From NCBI GenBank assembly GCA_032164245.1, contig JAVMKO010000006.1:35614319-35678318 (forward strand): a stretch of 64,000 nt of DNA, read 5' to 3'. The stretch's first letter is position 1; every line of letters begins with the position of its first letter. The notes beneath the pieces were generated by a model. The model did not search any database. It worked only from the letters and a program-made list of their open reading frames with translations, and was not told where the DNA came from. The stretch is from Sternotherus odoratus (lineage: Eukaryota; Chordata; Testudines; Kinosternidae). Below, piece after piece: positions 42,483-54,390 of the stretch. Both the position numbers and the translations under genes were made by a program.

Positions 42483-43639
42483 TCCTGTTCAAAGTAATGA
42501 TGAAACACAGAGCATGTTTTCCATATGCCTGTCACAAAACTGACCCGCCCATCATTTAACTAGGCTCCGAGCTGAAGAACATGGCTGGCTGGCATAAAAG
42601 GATTCCTCTCTGTAAAAGACAATCAGAAGAGCAATTTAACCACCACCAAAAGTCTATCCACGTTAAAATTTCAAAAATCATCCCTTTGCCTCTTTTGCAG
42701 GCAATTAACAGGCAGTGGGATTGGCACCAAGCCCCATGCTGTCAGGAGTTGGACACCACAAGAGTTAACTAGGGACAGCTGTGGCTTTTTATTTACAGGT
42801 TAAAAGAGGCAAAACCCCAGAATAGGAGGGAGCAGTCTGGTGCTGGAAACAGCAGAGACCAAATGAAGTAGGAGCTCGAGCTCTCTCTCGCGCGCGGTTC
42901 TGCGGGCGATTACTCCAGAGCACCCAGCCATACCAAAATCAATAAACAATTTCAACGCTGCCCAGGGAACTTTGCCACACTTAATAAAAGTCTCCAGGCG
43001 CAGTTATGGCTTCATTTCACCTTAACGTCTTCTTTAACTGTGTCTTCTTTTCAAGATCAATTAGGGGCACGTGCAAAGAGAATAAAAAACAAAACACAAG
43101 GTCAAACCAAACAGCTCAGCTCTCCCACTCCCCCAGCCACATACCTAAGGGAAACATGAAAATATGGGAAGTGACAGATGACACACCAGGATGCCTTTTG
43201 CACACATGCCCATCCCAGCCCCTAGTCCTGGGCATTAGGGACAAGTTCAGCCTCGTTTGAGAAGGCAGGAGTGCCAGTTAAATCAGAAGTGAACCGGCAA
43301 AATAACTCTTTACTTTTCATGCAAATTATGCGCTGGTGAAAGATTTCAGATTCACCCCCAGAACAGATACATCACATGCACCCAGAGCAAGCTTTCTGAC
43401 ACCACAGCCACCCACAGGCCTCAGCCCTGCCCTGGAGTTCAGTCTCCATGGCCTATTCAGATCTTGGCTTTCAAATGAGACTGCCAACAAAGAGACCAGT
43501 CAGGGACCCCTGTAAAATTGACCTCCTCCATCTACTGGAAGAAAAGAAACTCATGGGCTTGGTGCGTGGAATCATGCCTCCTGATACTGTCCAGGCCCAG
43601 TGTGGATAACAACCAGCTATTTATTGACAGCAAAGGGAC
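42483..43639. other. Intergenic stretch with a possible constrained block
   Basis: Contains no recognised gene. The part 42900-43090 is reported separately as a candidate regulatory element. A CT/CG-rich patch (ctctctctcgcgcgcg) lies at about 42881-42896. Confidence 0.4.
42900..43090. promoter_or_regulatory. Candidate conserved non-coding element (weak)
   Basis: The stretch is AT-rich with motifs such as ATCAATAAACAATTT (Sox/forkhead-like), ACTTAATAAAAG and ATCAATTAGG, plus retained CpGs ('aacgctgcc', 'aggcgcag', 'ttaacgtc'). No repeat or coding signature was seen. This is inferred from composition only. Confidence 0.25.
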
Positions 43640-43720
43640 TTACTCATTTAGCTCAAGAGGCTGAGGCTTGTGCTTTGAGTGTTGAAGGTCCAAGGTTCTA
43701 TTGTCTCTGGCAACGATGTG
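43640..43720 (+). repeat. tRNA-derived SINE head (candidate)
   Basis: The segment 'catttagctcaagaggctga' resembles a tRNA A box (TAGCTCA-AGG), and 'gaaggtccaaggttctattg' resembles a B box region. Spacing fits a tRNA-derived SINE promoter. It is not a functional tRNA, since no complete cloverleaf can be drawn. Confidence 0.4.
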
Positions 43721-43819
43721 TCTGTGATTTGATGGCCCTACTTTATTACAAGAGCAGCCATTTGTACGAATCCTAAAAAACTTACATTGAAGAAAATTAC
43801 ATAAGGCCAGAGTGGCAGT

Positions 43820-43950
43820 CTTTTCATATATATATATACTGCTCACTGCATTTTTCACTCCATGCATCTGATGAAGTGGTTTATAGCCTACAAAAGCTCA
43901 TGCCCAAATAAATTTGTTAGTCTCTAAGGTGCTACAAGGACTCCTTATTG
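43820..43950. repeat. One arm of the palindromic reptilian repeat
   Basis: It reads 'catgcatctgatgaagtggt', then 'aaaagctcatgcccaaataa' and 'ctaaggtgctacaaggactc'. This matches the inner-to-outer order of the right arm of the foldback at 59812-60026. Only one arm is present here. Confidence 0.65.
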
Positions 43951-44324
43951 TTTTGACAAAGCAGGAAGGCAGTGAGATGTTTAAGGCTAGTATGATGCTC
44001 AACACCCTTCCACTGTTACCAGCAAAATGTCTGTCTAACAGAGCCATGGATTTTACAAGTGCATCAAAACGGTTATCCAGGTCTTCCCCTGCTGCCTGCA
44101 AGCAGGAGCTGAGAAAGAGCACACCAAGAAGACGATTCAGGAGCAGGACAAACTGCTGCTGTCTTGTGTCAGCTACATATTGCCCTCGGCAGAAAAAGGC
44201 AGGCAGGACATCACCAATGTAGTCTGGCTTTTGAGATGGAAATCCATGTAGGCTGAAGCTACAGTGAATTCACCATATTCTTAAATCATGCCATATTTTC
44301 CTTCCTAACATTGCCATGATCTGG

Positions 44325-45055
44325 CTTTTTCTCTGCATCCAGACTGTCACTCTCACCCAGGCCCTCTTCATCTTGCATCGCGATTACTGCAACCTCCTTC
44401 ACTCTGGCCTCAACTTCTGCATCCTTGCTCCCTCAAGTCTCTCTTCTGAATAGATCATGTCACATTCCCTCCTCCTGCAGTCCCCCCACTGGTTTCCCTT
44501 TCTCCCCACATCAAACGCACATTTTTAGTCAAGACCCTTCAAAGCTTATCTGTCTCTAATCTCTCCTCTTTATGATCCACCTTCTTCAGTCCACCAACAA
44601 TGGCAGCCACCATCATTTACACGTCCATTTCTCCCACAAGTGCCTTTATACCTTCTTCCTTGTTGCCTGCCCTCCTCATATCAATTTGCATAGCCAATAC
44701 CACGTCCCCCTTCAAATCCCCACCTCTAATATGGTGTCTAATGATAGCGGCTATATGAGTGGCCTGTTAGCAATTTATATTCTCTCTTTTTCAGTCATTA
44801 TTAAACACAACGAAAATTAAGTGCAGGCTTTGTAACCTGTGCAACCACATGTTCCTATCGCTATCATCCAAGTTTTTCCCACCTTACCCCTTGTGTTCTC
44901 CACCCATGTTATATCTTGTTCCTAGGTAGATTCTAAATTTCTTGGGGTGGGACGGTCTCTTCAATTATGTCTGCACAGCTCCCAGCACAATGAAATTCCA
45001 ATGGTGTCCAGGGCCTCTAGGGGTTAGTATCATACAAATGGAGGTAAGGCCCATG
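44325..45055 (+). mobile_element. L2/L3-type LINE 3' fragment
   Basis: Conceptual translation still shows RDYCNLLHSGL and PHWFPF (family pattern DYCNSLL...LHWLP), the C-terminal hallmark of L2-like ORF2. The 3' end has 'tagattctaaatttcttggg', 'ggacggtctcttcaattatg' and 'cagctcccagcacaatgaaa', matching L2/L3 3' tails. It has many stops and is ancient. Confidence 0.7.
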
Positions 45056-46219
45056 ATGAGGCCATAGCAGCTCAAGGCACCATACTAGCCCATTAATTGT
45101 TCTGTAGAATGGAAAGAGCATTTCTAAGCCCCAGACTCTGAGTATTGTTTTTATTGAATGGCTTCTACTCACACAGCCCTTGCTGTCTCGGGCATTGAAG
45201 GTGAACACTACTGTAGCTAACATCTCCTGGAATCAAGCAAGTTTCCATGCAAACTCACATTGTGGCAGTTCTAACATGCATCAGATGGACTGAAGCATTT
45301 CAGTACAGGTTATGCAAACCTGCTTCCAGTTATATCCTCATAAATGAAGCCCCACAGGGAACACTGAAATCACCAATATATTAAAGAACACATCAGAAAC
45401 TAATAGGGTGTTAAATATTTCCAATTGAGAAGGGCCTACACGGCTGGAAGGAGAAAGCTCCAGCAGATTCTATGGTGTAGTGCAGGCCTTCAGCAAGAGC
45501 AATAATTTTCTCAACTGTAATATTTTAGAGACTGATCAAGGCTGGAGGAAATCTAGCTTCGTTATTTAAACATGAAATATTTTAGCTATGCCCTGCACTG
45601 GGGAATTGGTCTTCTCTTATTTCATATTTAATCTTGTGGTGGTGGTTTTGGGGCCTGCACTTGCAAGAGGTAGCAGAGACGAGTCCAAGAAATGCTACTT
45701 TGTTGTAGAACATAATGACAACCACCACCAAAATAGAAATAAAACACCCTTCATCCACCTTCTGATTTTTATTCTGGGATGGGAAAGGAATGGGGGCCAA
45801 ATAGCAGAAGCCTTGAATATAGATTCATAGACTTTAAGGTCAGACACTTAAGGTCAGATCTTTGCAGAGCAGTAAGTAAATATCTCCTGGGTAGATGAAA
45901 CCCAGAAAACGCAGCTCAAACACATCACATGTACTGCTAAAGAGAACACTTGGGTAGAACGATTGAGGAGGTAGCACTTGGTGTGAGCAAGACCTCATAA
46001 GCTAACCACTTACTCTTTGGGGTTGGGGGGAAGCTTCTCTCCCAGAGACATGTTGGGGTGTATTTATCCATACACTGAGTTTACACCTTCTTCGGAACTA
46101 TCTGGTCTTGTTCAAAACAGGATACCCTCAGAGTCCGAAACAGGCCTGGTTTTCTGCAGTCAATCCATGTCTTAGGGACTGAAAAAAACACACATAGCTC
46201 ATATCACTTTTCAGGGATT
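45056..46219. other. Stretch without recognised gene
   Basis: A pair of inverted GGTGGTGGTT / AACCACCACC tracts at about 45634-45645 and 45721-45732 frames an 80-aa chance ORF. Nothing else recognised. Confidence 0.45.
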
Positions 46220-47930
46220 TCTTTGTGATCTAGGCCACCTGAATTCACACCCTACCTAATACTGTAATGATTTCTGTACAAAATATGCCTTGTGTGGTAT
46301 CATTTGAAAAACAAATACCTCACTGGTCAATAATATCATTGCAAAATATATGTTACGATTCTGTATGGGAAATTATGGATACTCACTGATATTATGCTTT
46401 AAAGTCTGTGACTAAAAGGTGTTTAAACCAGACATGTCAGGGGAGTTGATATGTAGGTTTTCTCTGGACAAAGGAATAAGGCCAACACCTCAACCCGGGA
46501 GTAGCAAATTCAACTGGCTATTCATTTGTATGGGAAGTTGAAGCAGGAAGAGATCACTTGCACAGTAGCAACCCCCAGCAAGGGAGGAAATAGCCTTATC
46601 CTCCAGACAAATGAGCTTCATCTGGGAGAACCCTTCAAAAGAATACATTTCAAAAGCTCACTGAATTATAAAGAGAGGGGAGCAAACACTTAAGTGATCC
46701 TTCACCTTAAGGAGACTGTGATGGGGCAGCTGCCCCTCACTGGCAGAAAAGGGGTTAAAAGCAGTCCTAGGGAGGCTGCAGCGGAGGCAGCCAATTAGAA
46801 AGGGGCTTAGAAGAGTAGCCAATCATGGCCCAGTAGGCTCATATAAGAAGGGCTGTAGGGCAGAGCAAAGTTCGGTATCTGACTGGAGCTTGAGGAGAGA
46901 AGATCAGGCTCCCAGCAGGGGGAAGAAACCCCCGCACCTGGGACAATTCAGTGCTGCAAACATGGACCAGGGAGCTAGAGAGACCTACTGGTGGGCTGCT
47001 AGGGCCTGGAGGCTGAGGCCCTGAGGTAAGGGCAGAAAAGGGTGCAAGTGCCACATGGGAAATGACCCTGGGACAATGGACTGCAGTTGCCATTGAGGGA
47101 AGTGGCTGGGTGGAGGTTGCAGGTCCCCCAGAAGGGGAGAACACAGAGTGTGGCACAACTGGAGGGCAGTCATGAAGGGAATGCCGTAGTCCTGGGTTTG
47201 AGATGGACCCAGGAGCAGAGGTGACAGTGGGTGAGACACCACCAGATGAGGGTATGGAGCTAATTCCCAAAAAGGCTACTAGGAGGTGCTGCAGTGGTGA
47301 GTCCCACCCTGTCACATAAAGAAACCAAGTGATTTAATCTCTGTGATGGGTTCTGGCCAGTAAAAGGTTGGAAAGATGACTGGGGGGGGAGGGGGAACCA
47401 CCTTGACCAAAGACTGTATCTTGTTAGATTAAGTTTTAGACTTTTAGATGTGCTTTTTCCCTTTTATTTCCTTGTAACTGTTTCTACCTTAATCTCTTTT
47501 ACTTGGTATCACTTAATCCATGCACCTTTTTTGTTAAACTGGTTTTACTTTTACTATAAATCAATTCAGTGCTGGGTTTGAAGGGAAAGATGTATGACCC
47601 CAGTTAAATTAATTAGCTGTGATGTACTGACTCTTTATCGGAGCAGCAAATTTACTATCTCCCGTGAATGCACAGTGGTAAGGGCTGTACATTGCAGAGA
47701 AATACCTGTGAGGATCTTGGGGGCTGGAATTCACTGGTCATGACCATCTAGGGAAGGTCTGGGCTAGGATTGCCTTGAGGAGTTTGCCAGTGAAGAAAAG
47801 AGACTGGTGTGGCAGGGAGCTGACACACTATCCTGTCGCCAGCCAAACTCATCCTAGCTGAGATAGAGAGGTAATAGTGGTTCGCAGCTCTGGGTATCCC
47901 CAGCAGCATGTTACATGTAAGTGCAAACCA
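46220..47930 (+). repeat. Long LTR-like interspersed repeat (family not named)
   Basis: The layout resembles large reptilian LTR-like repeats. A 'ccttgtgtggtatcatttga' start region is followed by an A/T-rich 'ttgttaaactggttttactt' block and a 3' portion with 'tctcccgtgaatgcacagtg'. The nested repeat at 46727-47316 interrupts it. No genes are inside. Recognition is by general resemblance, so the boundaries and class are uncertain. Confidence 0.35.
46727..47316. repeat. Probable solo LTR, ~590 bp
   Basis: It begins TGTGATGGGGCAG and ends CCCACCCTGTCACA, so TGTGA is inverted at both ends. A TATA-like CATATAAGAAGG lies at about 46839-46850. The flanks GAGAC and TAAAG do not form a target duplication, which keeps this tentative. 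Antisense frames of 158 and 85 aa are chance. Confidence 0.45.
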
Positions 47931-49379
47931 GCCAGTATGTAGCTATGTGTAGATGCTTTGATGCCTGAAATAAATTGTAATCATTGGCCAAGCACTTGGT
48001 AAACACCCTTAGGACCACAGAAAGACAGAAGGGAAAGGACTTCACATTGGTAGTGTCTTGCCTACACAGAAGTGAAGCTACTTTCAGTGAGCTGATCTGA
48101 AGGAGATGTAAAAATACATGACAGACCCAAGTCAGTCTTTAGTAGAAAGGTAGGGACAATAGAAGCCGGTGATCAGCTGGTTGAATTTGAACCTCCTGGT
48201 GAAAACGTTCAACATAGACTCATAACAGGACTAATACAGTCTCATTTCTGGAATGAGCAAGTGCCTGGAGAGGAAGCATTTGCCTCTGTATTGCTGGAGC
48301 ACTTTGATAACTCCCATCTTCCGCAGCAAGAGGGATCCCCGAGAAGGGATGGGAAATGGAAGACTGGGTGGAGGCAGAGTGAAACTTGACTGGATATCCA
48401 AACAAAATTATTTCCAACACCCAACAATCTTGTAATTCTACTCTGTCACAAGGGAATGGTCCAAACTCTCTCTGAAAGGGAAGCAAGGATGACAAGGTAA
48501 AATCATATACTGGATCTAAGCTTTAAAGTGATATGTCACATCTGCTGGGAAGATAAAAATAGATAGACAGTGGAAGAAGAGGCTTGGCCTCACCAGCAGA
48601 AGATGGCCCTGGCACCGAGAGCTCCCAGTTTAGAGGACCCTGAAGTCAACGGGAATTTTACTCTGTCCGTTCAAGGTAACAGATCCCAGATCCAAACATA
48701 AATCCAAAGGTGTGGGCCTTAAAGCCTCAGTCAGAGAAAGGTCTAAAGCCACCTGTGCCTGTCCCTACAGACTCTTTGGTCATTCTATTGTAGTTCCTTA
48801 TAAACTGCATATCTTCAGGAGAGATACAAAAGAGAAGGAGATAGTGGCCATGTGGACCAGTCCAGGGAGGGCGCGGGGGGAGGGGGTAAAAGCAGCACAG
48901 AGATGTTTCTTGGATAAAGTGGCAGATGGTGATGCCAGCCCCAGCAACACTGGCAGATTGGACATGTGGAGTGGAAATACGACATGAAAAGTGGGGGGGA
49001 AAGGTGCCCTGTGCTTATCCTAAGGTGACAACCTTTCAGAAACAAAGGGAGCAAGCTTATTGTTCTTTACTCCATCATCCAAGATCTCAGCCTCTTCTAG
49101 CAAATGGAGAACTCAGAGAAAGTTCTCCATGTAATGGTTCCCCTGCAAAAAAAGTTCCAGCCACCCTCTTGCAAGAGACAATCTGCTGCAAAAGGCAGCC
49201 ACTTTGCCAAGCAACACCGTGTAGAGAAAATTCCCACAAGCACCTTTGTTGTGACTGAAGCAGCAACCTTGACCAGTCACTTCAGAGCCCAGTTACATCC
49301 ATAATGATACTGTCTCCATCTTTCCCTTCCCCCCAGCATGAAAGATGAGTGGCTGTGTGGAACGAGTCCCTGAGCTGTG
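47931..49379. other. Intergenic stretch without recognised gene
   Basis: Frames up to 110 aa (48926-49258) show no domain. No repeat ends were found. Confidence 0.4.
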
Positions 49380-49600
49380 ATGGGAATCGGTCTCGCTTGG
49401 TTGCAAAAAATATATATATCCTGGTATGGCTGTGATGAATCCTTTCATTATTCATCTGCAATTGCCCTGCTGCTGCTGCTGCTTCCTTCTCTCTCTCTTT
49501 TATTTTTTAAATAAATAAAAATGAAAACAGATTAATGACAAATGCTGACCACGATTACTTTTAAACAGCCAGGCCTGACTGTGAAAGAAGGGAGCACATG
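49380..49600. promoter_or_regulatory. Candidate conserved non-coding element (weak)
   Basis: Contains TTTCATTATTCATCTGCAATTG, AAATAAATAAAAATG, ACAGATTAATGACAAATG and CACGATTACTT segments with a short (TGC)n run at 49469-49482. The sequence looks unique and AT-motif rich. No coding or repeat signature. This is inference from composition. Confidence 0.25.
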
Positions 49601-52514
49601 AAAGGGGTGGACACAGTGAGAGAGGGGCGGACACAGTGAGAGAGGGGAAGACTGAGAAAGACCAAGCAGCAGATGGAGAATGATAAAGAGGCTTACTCCC
49701 CTCTTGGGCTAGCAGAGTGATCACTGAAGCAGAAAAATTTTGATGTAGCAGGGATCAGTTTGTTGCATCCAGTCAGCTCAGGCCTGGGAGAGAGAGTGCT
49801 TGTCCAAAACATTTGGGAAATTAGCATCCCTCATGTGTGGCTGATTTCCACCAAGGAGAAGTTCACAGAGATCTCAGTGAACAAGGAGGAACAGGACAAG
49901 GGGCATGGGAGGAAAGGGCAACACGAACTCCTAGGTATAGAGGCTCACATTCATGTTTATTCTTAGTTGGGGGCTGTCCAATGTTATCTGATAGACCCTT
50001 GGACCCCAGTGCAGCTCGCACTGATGGACCTGACTCTTGGAGAACCTGTTCTCTCAGACTAGGAGAGCAAGGTCCCAGTCCTTTCAGAGTAGCAAAAACC
50101 ACACACACAATGGAGCCTTGCTGCATATCAGTGAAGTCTGCAAATAGTTTGTGACCTTTCAGGCCATGGGCTACATTAGTGAGTCAGTACATCTGGCAGG
50201 AGCAGAACCTGGCCTTGTGACACCCGCTCTCTGTCAGTTCCACTAACCACAGAAATATGACAAGCTGTTTACTCACACAGCTCTCCAAGAAGTGGTATTG
50301 ATTATTCCCAGTTAATGCTTCCCCAGTTGATTATAGGAAGGGGAGGGAGGGAAGGGGCTGGAGGTGGTATCCAGGCCCCAAGATGCAAAATCAACTCACT
50401 TCGGTGTTACATTTCATCTAAGAATAACTTCTGCCCATGGCTCCAAGCAGATAAGTCACCACCTGACTCACATAGGCTCCAGATAGGAGACTTTGCTCAG
50501 CATGTGCTATTCACTTGGTTCCCAAACTGAATCCCACCTTTGCAGATCCAGTCAAATTATTTCCTGAACCTGTTTGGATGGCTGAACATCTGCTCTCAGA
50601 AGAGGCAGAACTTGACCAACTCTGACTGCAGCCCGCTCCTGTGGCACCCCAAGGGCAGGAGCCAGAAATGGCATGGACTGCAGCAATCATCACAGCATCA
50701 CCATAACACTTTATGCTTTGAGACCACTGTACGATAATTAACTAATGGACAGACTCTATTCTTCCCCAGCTCACACATGGGACTCCTTCGGTGGGAGGGG
50801 AGTGAGTAGAGGCTCCTCCCACAATTATACATACACTACCTCCCTCTTGTCTGTCACAATTCACAACTCCACTGGCTAGCAATGTTATTTTGAACTCCTT
50901 TCACCTCTTCTCCTCCTATTTCCTCTTCCTTCACCAACTGTCTAAGCTCTGTTCTAACTTCTCCCCATTTCTGTCCCCTTCCATTCCATCTCTCAAATCA
51001 GCCTCAGTAAGCTCAGCTACCACTGTCTTCTTCTGGCTTCTGCACTCCCCACCTCACTGATCACTAGAGTTATACAAAGATAACTCCATAGACTTCAGAT
51101 TCACAGTGGTGTAAGATAAGACCCATGGTAGGGTAGCATGGTTGAAAAACAATTAATCTGACTCCACTCCTATGGGCCTTGTACCCATCATTTGTACCTG
51201 TGCTGAGTGAGTGCAAAATGCTACCCAAACAGAAGGGTGGTGTCTTGTACCCACTTAGTGCAGGTATAAATGACAACACAATGAGACAGAAGACCCAAAG
51301 TGCTATAGAGCACAGCTGGGACACTGGACATCTGCTTTACATCTAGATGTAGAAGTCTAAATATTTTGATATTTCACCTCTGAATTGAATTGTCAGTTGT
51401 CATCAGAAATTTTAAGTTGCTCTGTAAAATAATCCTTCACACCTGTGTCTAACATGACTCGTAAAATCTCTGGAGACTGTTTATCTTTAAAAACTATTGA
51501 TCAGTTCTTAAGACAGGCCCAGTGCTGAGGAGTGAGGGGGAAGTGGGGAAATGGGACAGTGAATGGGAAGCTAACAAGACACTTTGATGATCTTTTTACA
51601 ACACTTTTCCACTTCTTTTTGATGTGCCTCAGTCATGGGTTTTGCCATGGTTTCCCGGTTGTTCTCGGATCCCTCAGACACTGTCCGCAAAATATTCATG
51701 CAGGTTCTTGTTTCACCTGTTTTCTAAATTTGGTGCCTGTAGTCTATTATTTGTTAAATATCAACTGAGTTTTTCTGTACTGTACAAAATACAGATTAAA
51801 TTAGTCACTGTTTTACAGCGTGCTCTGCAAAGGAAGAGTCGGGATAGTGATGAGCATTGGCACAGATCAGGAGAATGTATTAATCTGGCACAGCCTCTCA
51901 TGTGTGGCTTAATTTTTTATTTATTATATTTATTTTTAATAAGTCTCTGCTCTCAGGAGCAGTCTTAAACTCACCTACTTCTCCTCTCCTGGTTTAGGAA
52001 CATACAGACTGTTTAAACAGCAGATTCTCTCAGACATTGTGCATTTGGACTGCTCCCCAGCTGTCCATTCTTCAGAAATGGAGGTAAAGGTTAGTTATTT
52101 CCAAGGAGTATGCACATTTTTAGAAGCCAAAATTCCCTGTAAAGAAATCCCAACATGTAGAAATGCATGCATACATACAAAAAAAAACTCCCAAAAAACA
52201 ACCAACAACAAACCCCTATGTTAAAAGAATGTTATTATTGCAAAGACAAGAACTCAAGTTAGGAAATGCCAGACCTACAGTTAAACTGTAAAATTGGCAA
52301 CCTTAATTCAGGCCTCTTGTGCGTGTATTGTGATAAAGGCTTTAAGATAGATCACAAAATTCCTTCCGTACTCAGTATACGGAATGGACCATGTCTGAGA
52401 TGAACCAGAGTTGTGTAGTGAAGGAGACTATTGTCTGTAGAACCCTTGTCTCATTTGTTGCACAGGGTGGAAGGTGTGTAGTGAATGACAGGGGAATGCA
52501 GGACGAAAAAGGTT
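49601..52514. other. Intergenic stretch without recognised gene
   Basis: A 21-bp duplication (ggacacagtgagagagggg) occurs at about 49607-49647. Frames up to 114 aa have no domains. No mobile-element ends could be defended. Confidence 0.4.
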
Positions 52515-52625
52515 GATCTTATGGTTAAGACATTTGAATGTTCACCTGGAGATTGGATTCTATCTCTGCCTGTGCCACAGAGTTCCTATCTGATGCTGGT
52601 TGAGGCACTGAAACCAAAATTTTAA
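52515..52625 (+). repeat. MIR-like SINE fragment
   Basis: The segment 'ttatggttaagacatttgaa' is followed by 'tctatctctgcctgtgccac'. This corresponds to the tRNA-like head and core of MIR. It ends just before the pogo-like element. Confidence 0.5.
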
Positions 52626-52661
52626 ATAGGTGTCCACTGGATGTTCCTCATTTTCTTGATA

Positions 52662-52804
52662 CAGTAAAACCTCGATATAACAGACTAATTTGGGTGAGGG
52701 GGTGTCCGTTAAAGCCAAAAGTCCATTATTTAATAATAATAATAAAAAAGAGCTGTCGGAGCAGCAGCCCACCCGAATTAGTCAGTTATATCGAGGTTTT
52801 ACTG
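52662..52804. mobile_element. pogo/Tigger-like MITE, TA target duplication
   Basis: Near-perfect inverted ends: CAGTAAAACCTCGATATAAC from both sides, continuing AGACTAATTTGGGTG on the left and TGACTAATTCGGGTGGG on the right. The flanking TA occurs at 52660-52661 and 52805-52806. At 143 bp it could fold into a long hairpin. An ATA/ATT run lies in its centre. Confidence 0.88.
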
Positions 52805-53445
52805 TATCATGTTAAACTATCACGGCAGCCGGGAGCCTTCAGCCAGCCCGCCCAGGTCCTGGCTGCTGGGACCCGGGCGGCAGCCAGGACCCGGCAGCCA
52901 GCCCGCCCGGGTCCCGGCTGCTGGGACTCGGGCGGGAGCCGGGAACCGGCAGCCCGCCCGCGGGCGGGAGCCGGCAGCCAGCCCGCCTGCTGCTGTGACC
53001 CGGGCGGCAGCCGGGAGCCGGCAGCGAGCCCTCCCGCTGCTGGGACCCGGGCGGCAGCCGTCAACCAGCCCGCCCGGGTCCCGGCTGCTGGGACCCGGGC
53101 GGCAGCCAGCAGCCAGCCCGCCCGGGTCCCGGCTGCTGGGACCCGGGCGGCAGCCAGCAGCCGGGACCCGGGCGGGCTGGCTGACGGTTCCCGCCCGGGT
53201 CCCAGCAGCCGGGACCCGGGCGGGCTGGCAGCGGGGAGCCGGCAGGCAGCCCGCCCGCTGCCTGGACCCGGGCGGCAGCGGGGAGCCGGCAGGCAGCCCG
53301 CCCGCTGCCTGGACCCGGGCGGCAGTGGGGAGCCGGCAGCCATCCCCGGAAAAACGGATTTGGGATGTATCGGACTTGCTCATAAATTTTGTCCGTTGCA
53401 TCCGAAGTCCGTTAAATCGGGGTCCGTTAAATCAGGGTTTTACTG
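52805..53445. mobile_element. Second pogo-like terminus enclosing a GC-rich minisatellite
   Basis: The right end 'gtccgttaaatcagggtttt' followed by ACTGTA at 53440-53447 is another copy of the same terminal sequence (CAGTAAAACCCTGATTTAAC from the right), with TA at its edge. The outermost pair of ends therefore spans 52662-53445. Either a larger pogo-like element has an internal deletion derivative at its left, or two copies lie side by side. Confidence 0.6.
52826..53342. repeat. GC-rich minisatellite with internal inverted repeats
   Basis: Blocks built from CCAGCCCGCCCGGGTCCC, GGCTGCTGGGACCCGGGCGG and CAGCCGGGAGCC repeat at irregular 40-65-base intervals. From about 53160 the order appears inverted (GGGACCCGGGCGGGCTGG), so strong hairpins can form near 53106-53180. 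Six overlapping frames of 60-264 aa on both strands are by-products of the repeat and not genes. Confidence 0.85.
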
Positions 53446-53634
53446 TACTCAGCTTGAGATGCTGGGGTCCAATTTGCAGAAGTGCTGAGCACTCACAGCT
53501 GCAACTGACGGCAAAGGGAGCTGTGCTTTGACCCTATAAAGGGTTATAAAAATGCTAAATACTCTGAAAAATATCAGGCCCTATGTGTCTTAAGTTGGGC
53601 CCCCAAAATTAGAAGACATTTAACCATTTTAGTT

Positions 53635-53770
53635 TTAATCTTTTTGTGCCTCATCTGTAAAATGGAGATAACAATAGTACCTTACCTCTCAGGGATTTTG
53701 TGAAGATAAATTCATTAATGTTCATGAAGCACTCAGATATTGTAATGATGAGTGCCGTAGGAAATTAATA
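53635..53770 (+). repeat. MIR-like SINE 3' portion
   Basis: 'cctcatctgtaaaatggaga' is followed by 'taacaatagtaccttacctc' and 'tgaagcactcagatattgta'. This is the classic MIR 3' half and the clearest MIR match in the window. Confidence 0.8.
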
Positions 53771-53799
53771 ATACTTTATTCAGAATAAGGTTTGGATGG

Positions 53800-54060
53800 T
53801 GTGCTGTAAATAAAGCATAGGACTGGACATTGATTAATGAGGATGACAAGAAATATTGAATAGCTGGTCGTTCAGTGAGCACCATCCACCCTTCGTTCGG
53901 AACAAAGCAAGTGTCCGATGGAAAAAATATGATGTGATTAAATTAAAAGCTGTATCGTAACGCACACACAAAGGGACTAAATTAAAGCAACATGGGCAAC
54001 ATTAATGTGCCATTTCCCAACTTTCATTGTTTGGACTTTATTCTCTGTAAGGAACAGCTG
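53800..54060. promoter_or_regulatory. Candidate conserved non-coding element
   Basis: Contains TTGATTAATGAGG, GATGTGATTAAATTAAAAGC, TAAATTAAAGCAACATGG and ACATTAATGTGCC, plus retained CpGs ('ccttcgttcggaac', 'gtccgatgg', 'tcgtaacgcac'). No coding frame or repeat signature. Homeodomain-type AT motifs with preserved CpGs suggest constraint; this is inferred. Confidence 0.35.
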
Positions 54061-54390
54061 CTACGGGGAGATGAGAGGTACACTTTCATCTGTTGTCTAG
54101 CAACCTATGGCAATGTTGGGATTCAAGAATCATATAAATGTAGAGCTGACAGGGAATTCTGGGTTCTGTTCCAGGTTCTGAAGGCAAGTGTTCCCTAGCA
54201 ATTATAGACCGCTCTGCCCCTATACCCCTCAGCCTGCCACATCCCCCCTCTGCTTCTTACTCCTCTGCATTAGAGTCAAGCCATTTTCACTCTCTCTTCA
54301 GGTCTGGTGTCTGTAACCACAGTGACATTTGCCAGCTAGGAGGAGTAATTGAAGGGAAAGATCCACTGAGTCCCAGCCACTCTGCTATAG

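Noticed and set aside
43640..43720. Possible tRNA gene
   Set aside because: A- and B-box-like motifs are present but no complete cloverleaf or acceptor stem can be drawn; better read as a SINE head.
45634..45732. GGTGGTGGTT/AACCACCACC inverted pair as a transposon terminus
   Set aside because: Arms are only about ten bases of simple sequence with no flanking duplication.
46839..47315. 158-aa antisense frame as a gene
   Set aside because: It lies wholly inside an LTR-like repeat and lacks retroviral or cellular motifs.
52694..53531. Overlapping 264-aa, 240-aa and antisense 193-aa frames, Ala/Gly/Arg/Pro-rich
   Set aside because: They are open on several frames of both strands because the underlying GC-rich minisatellite has few stop codons; there is no domain and no initiation context.
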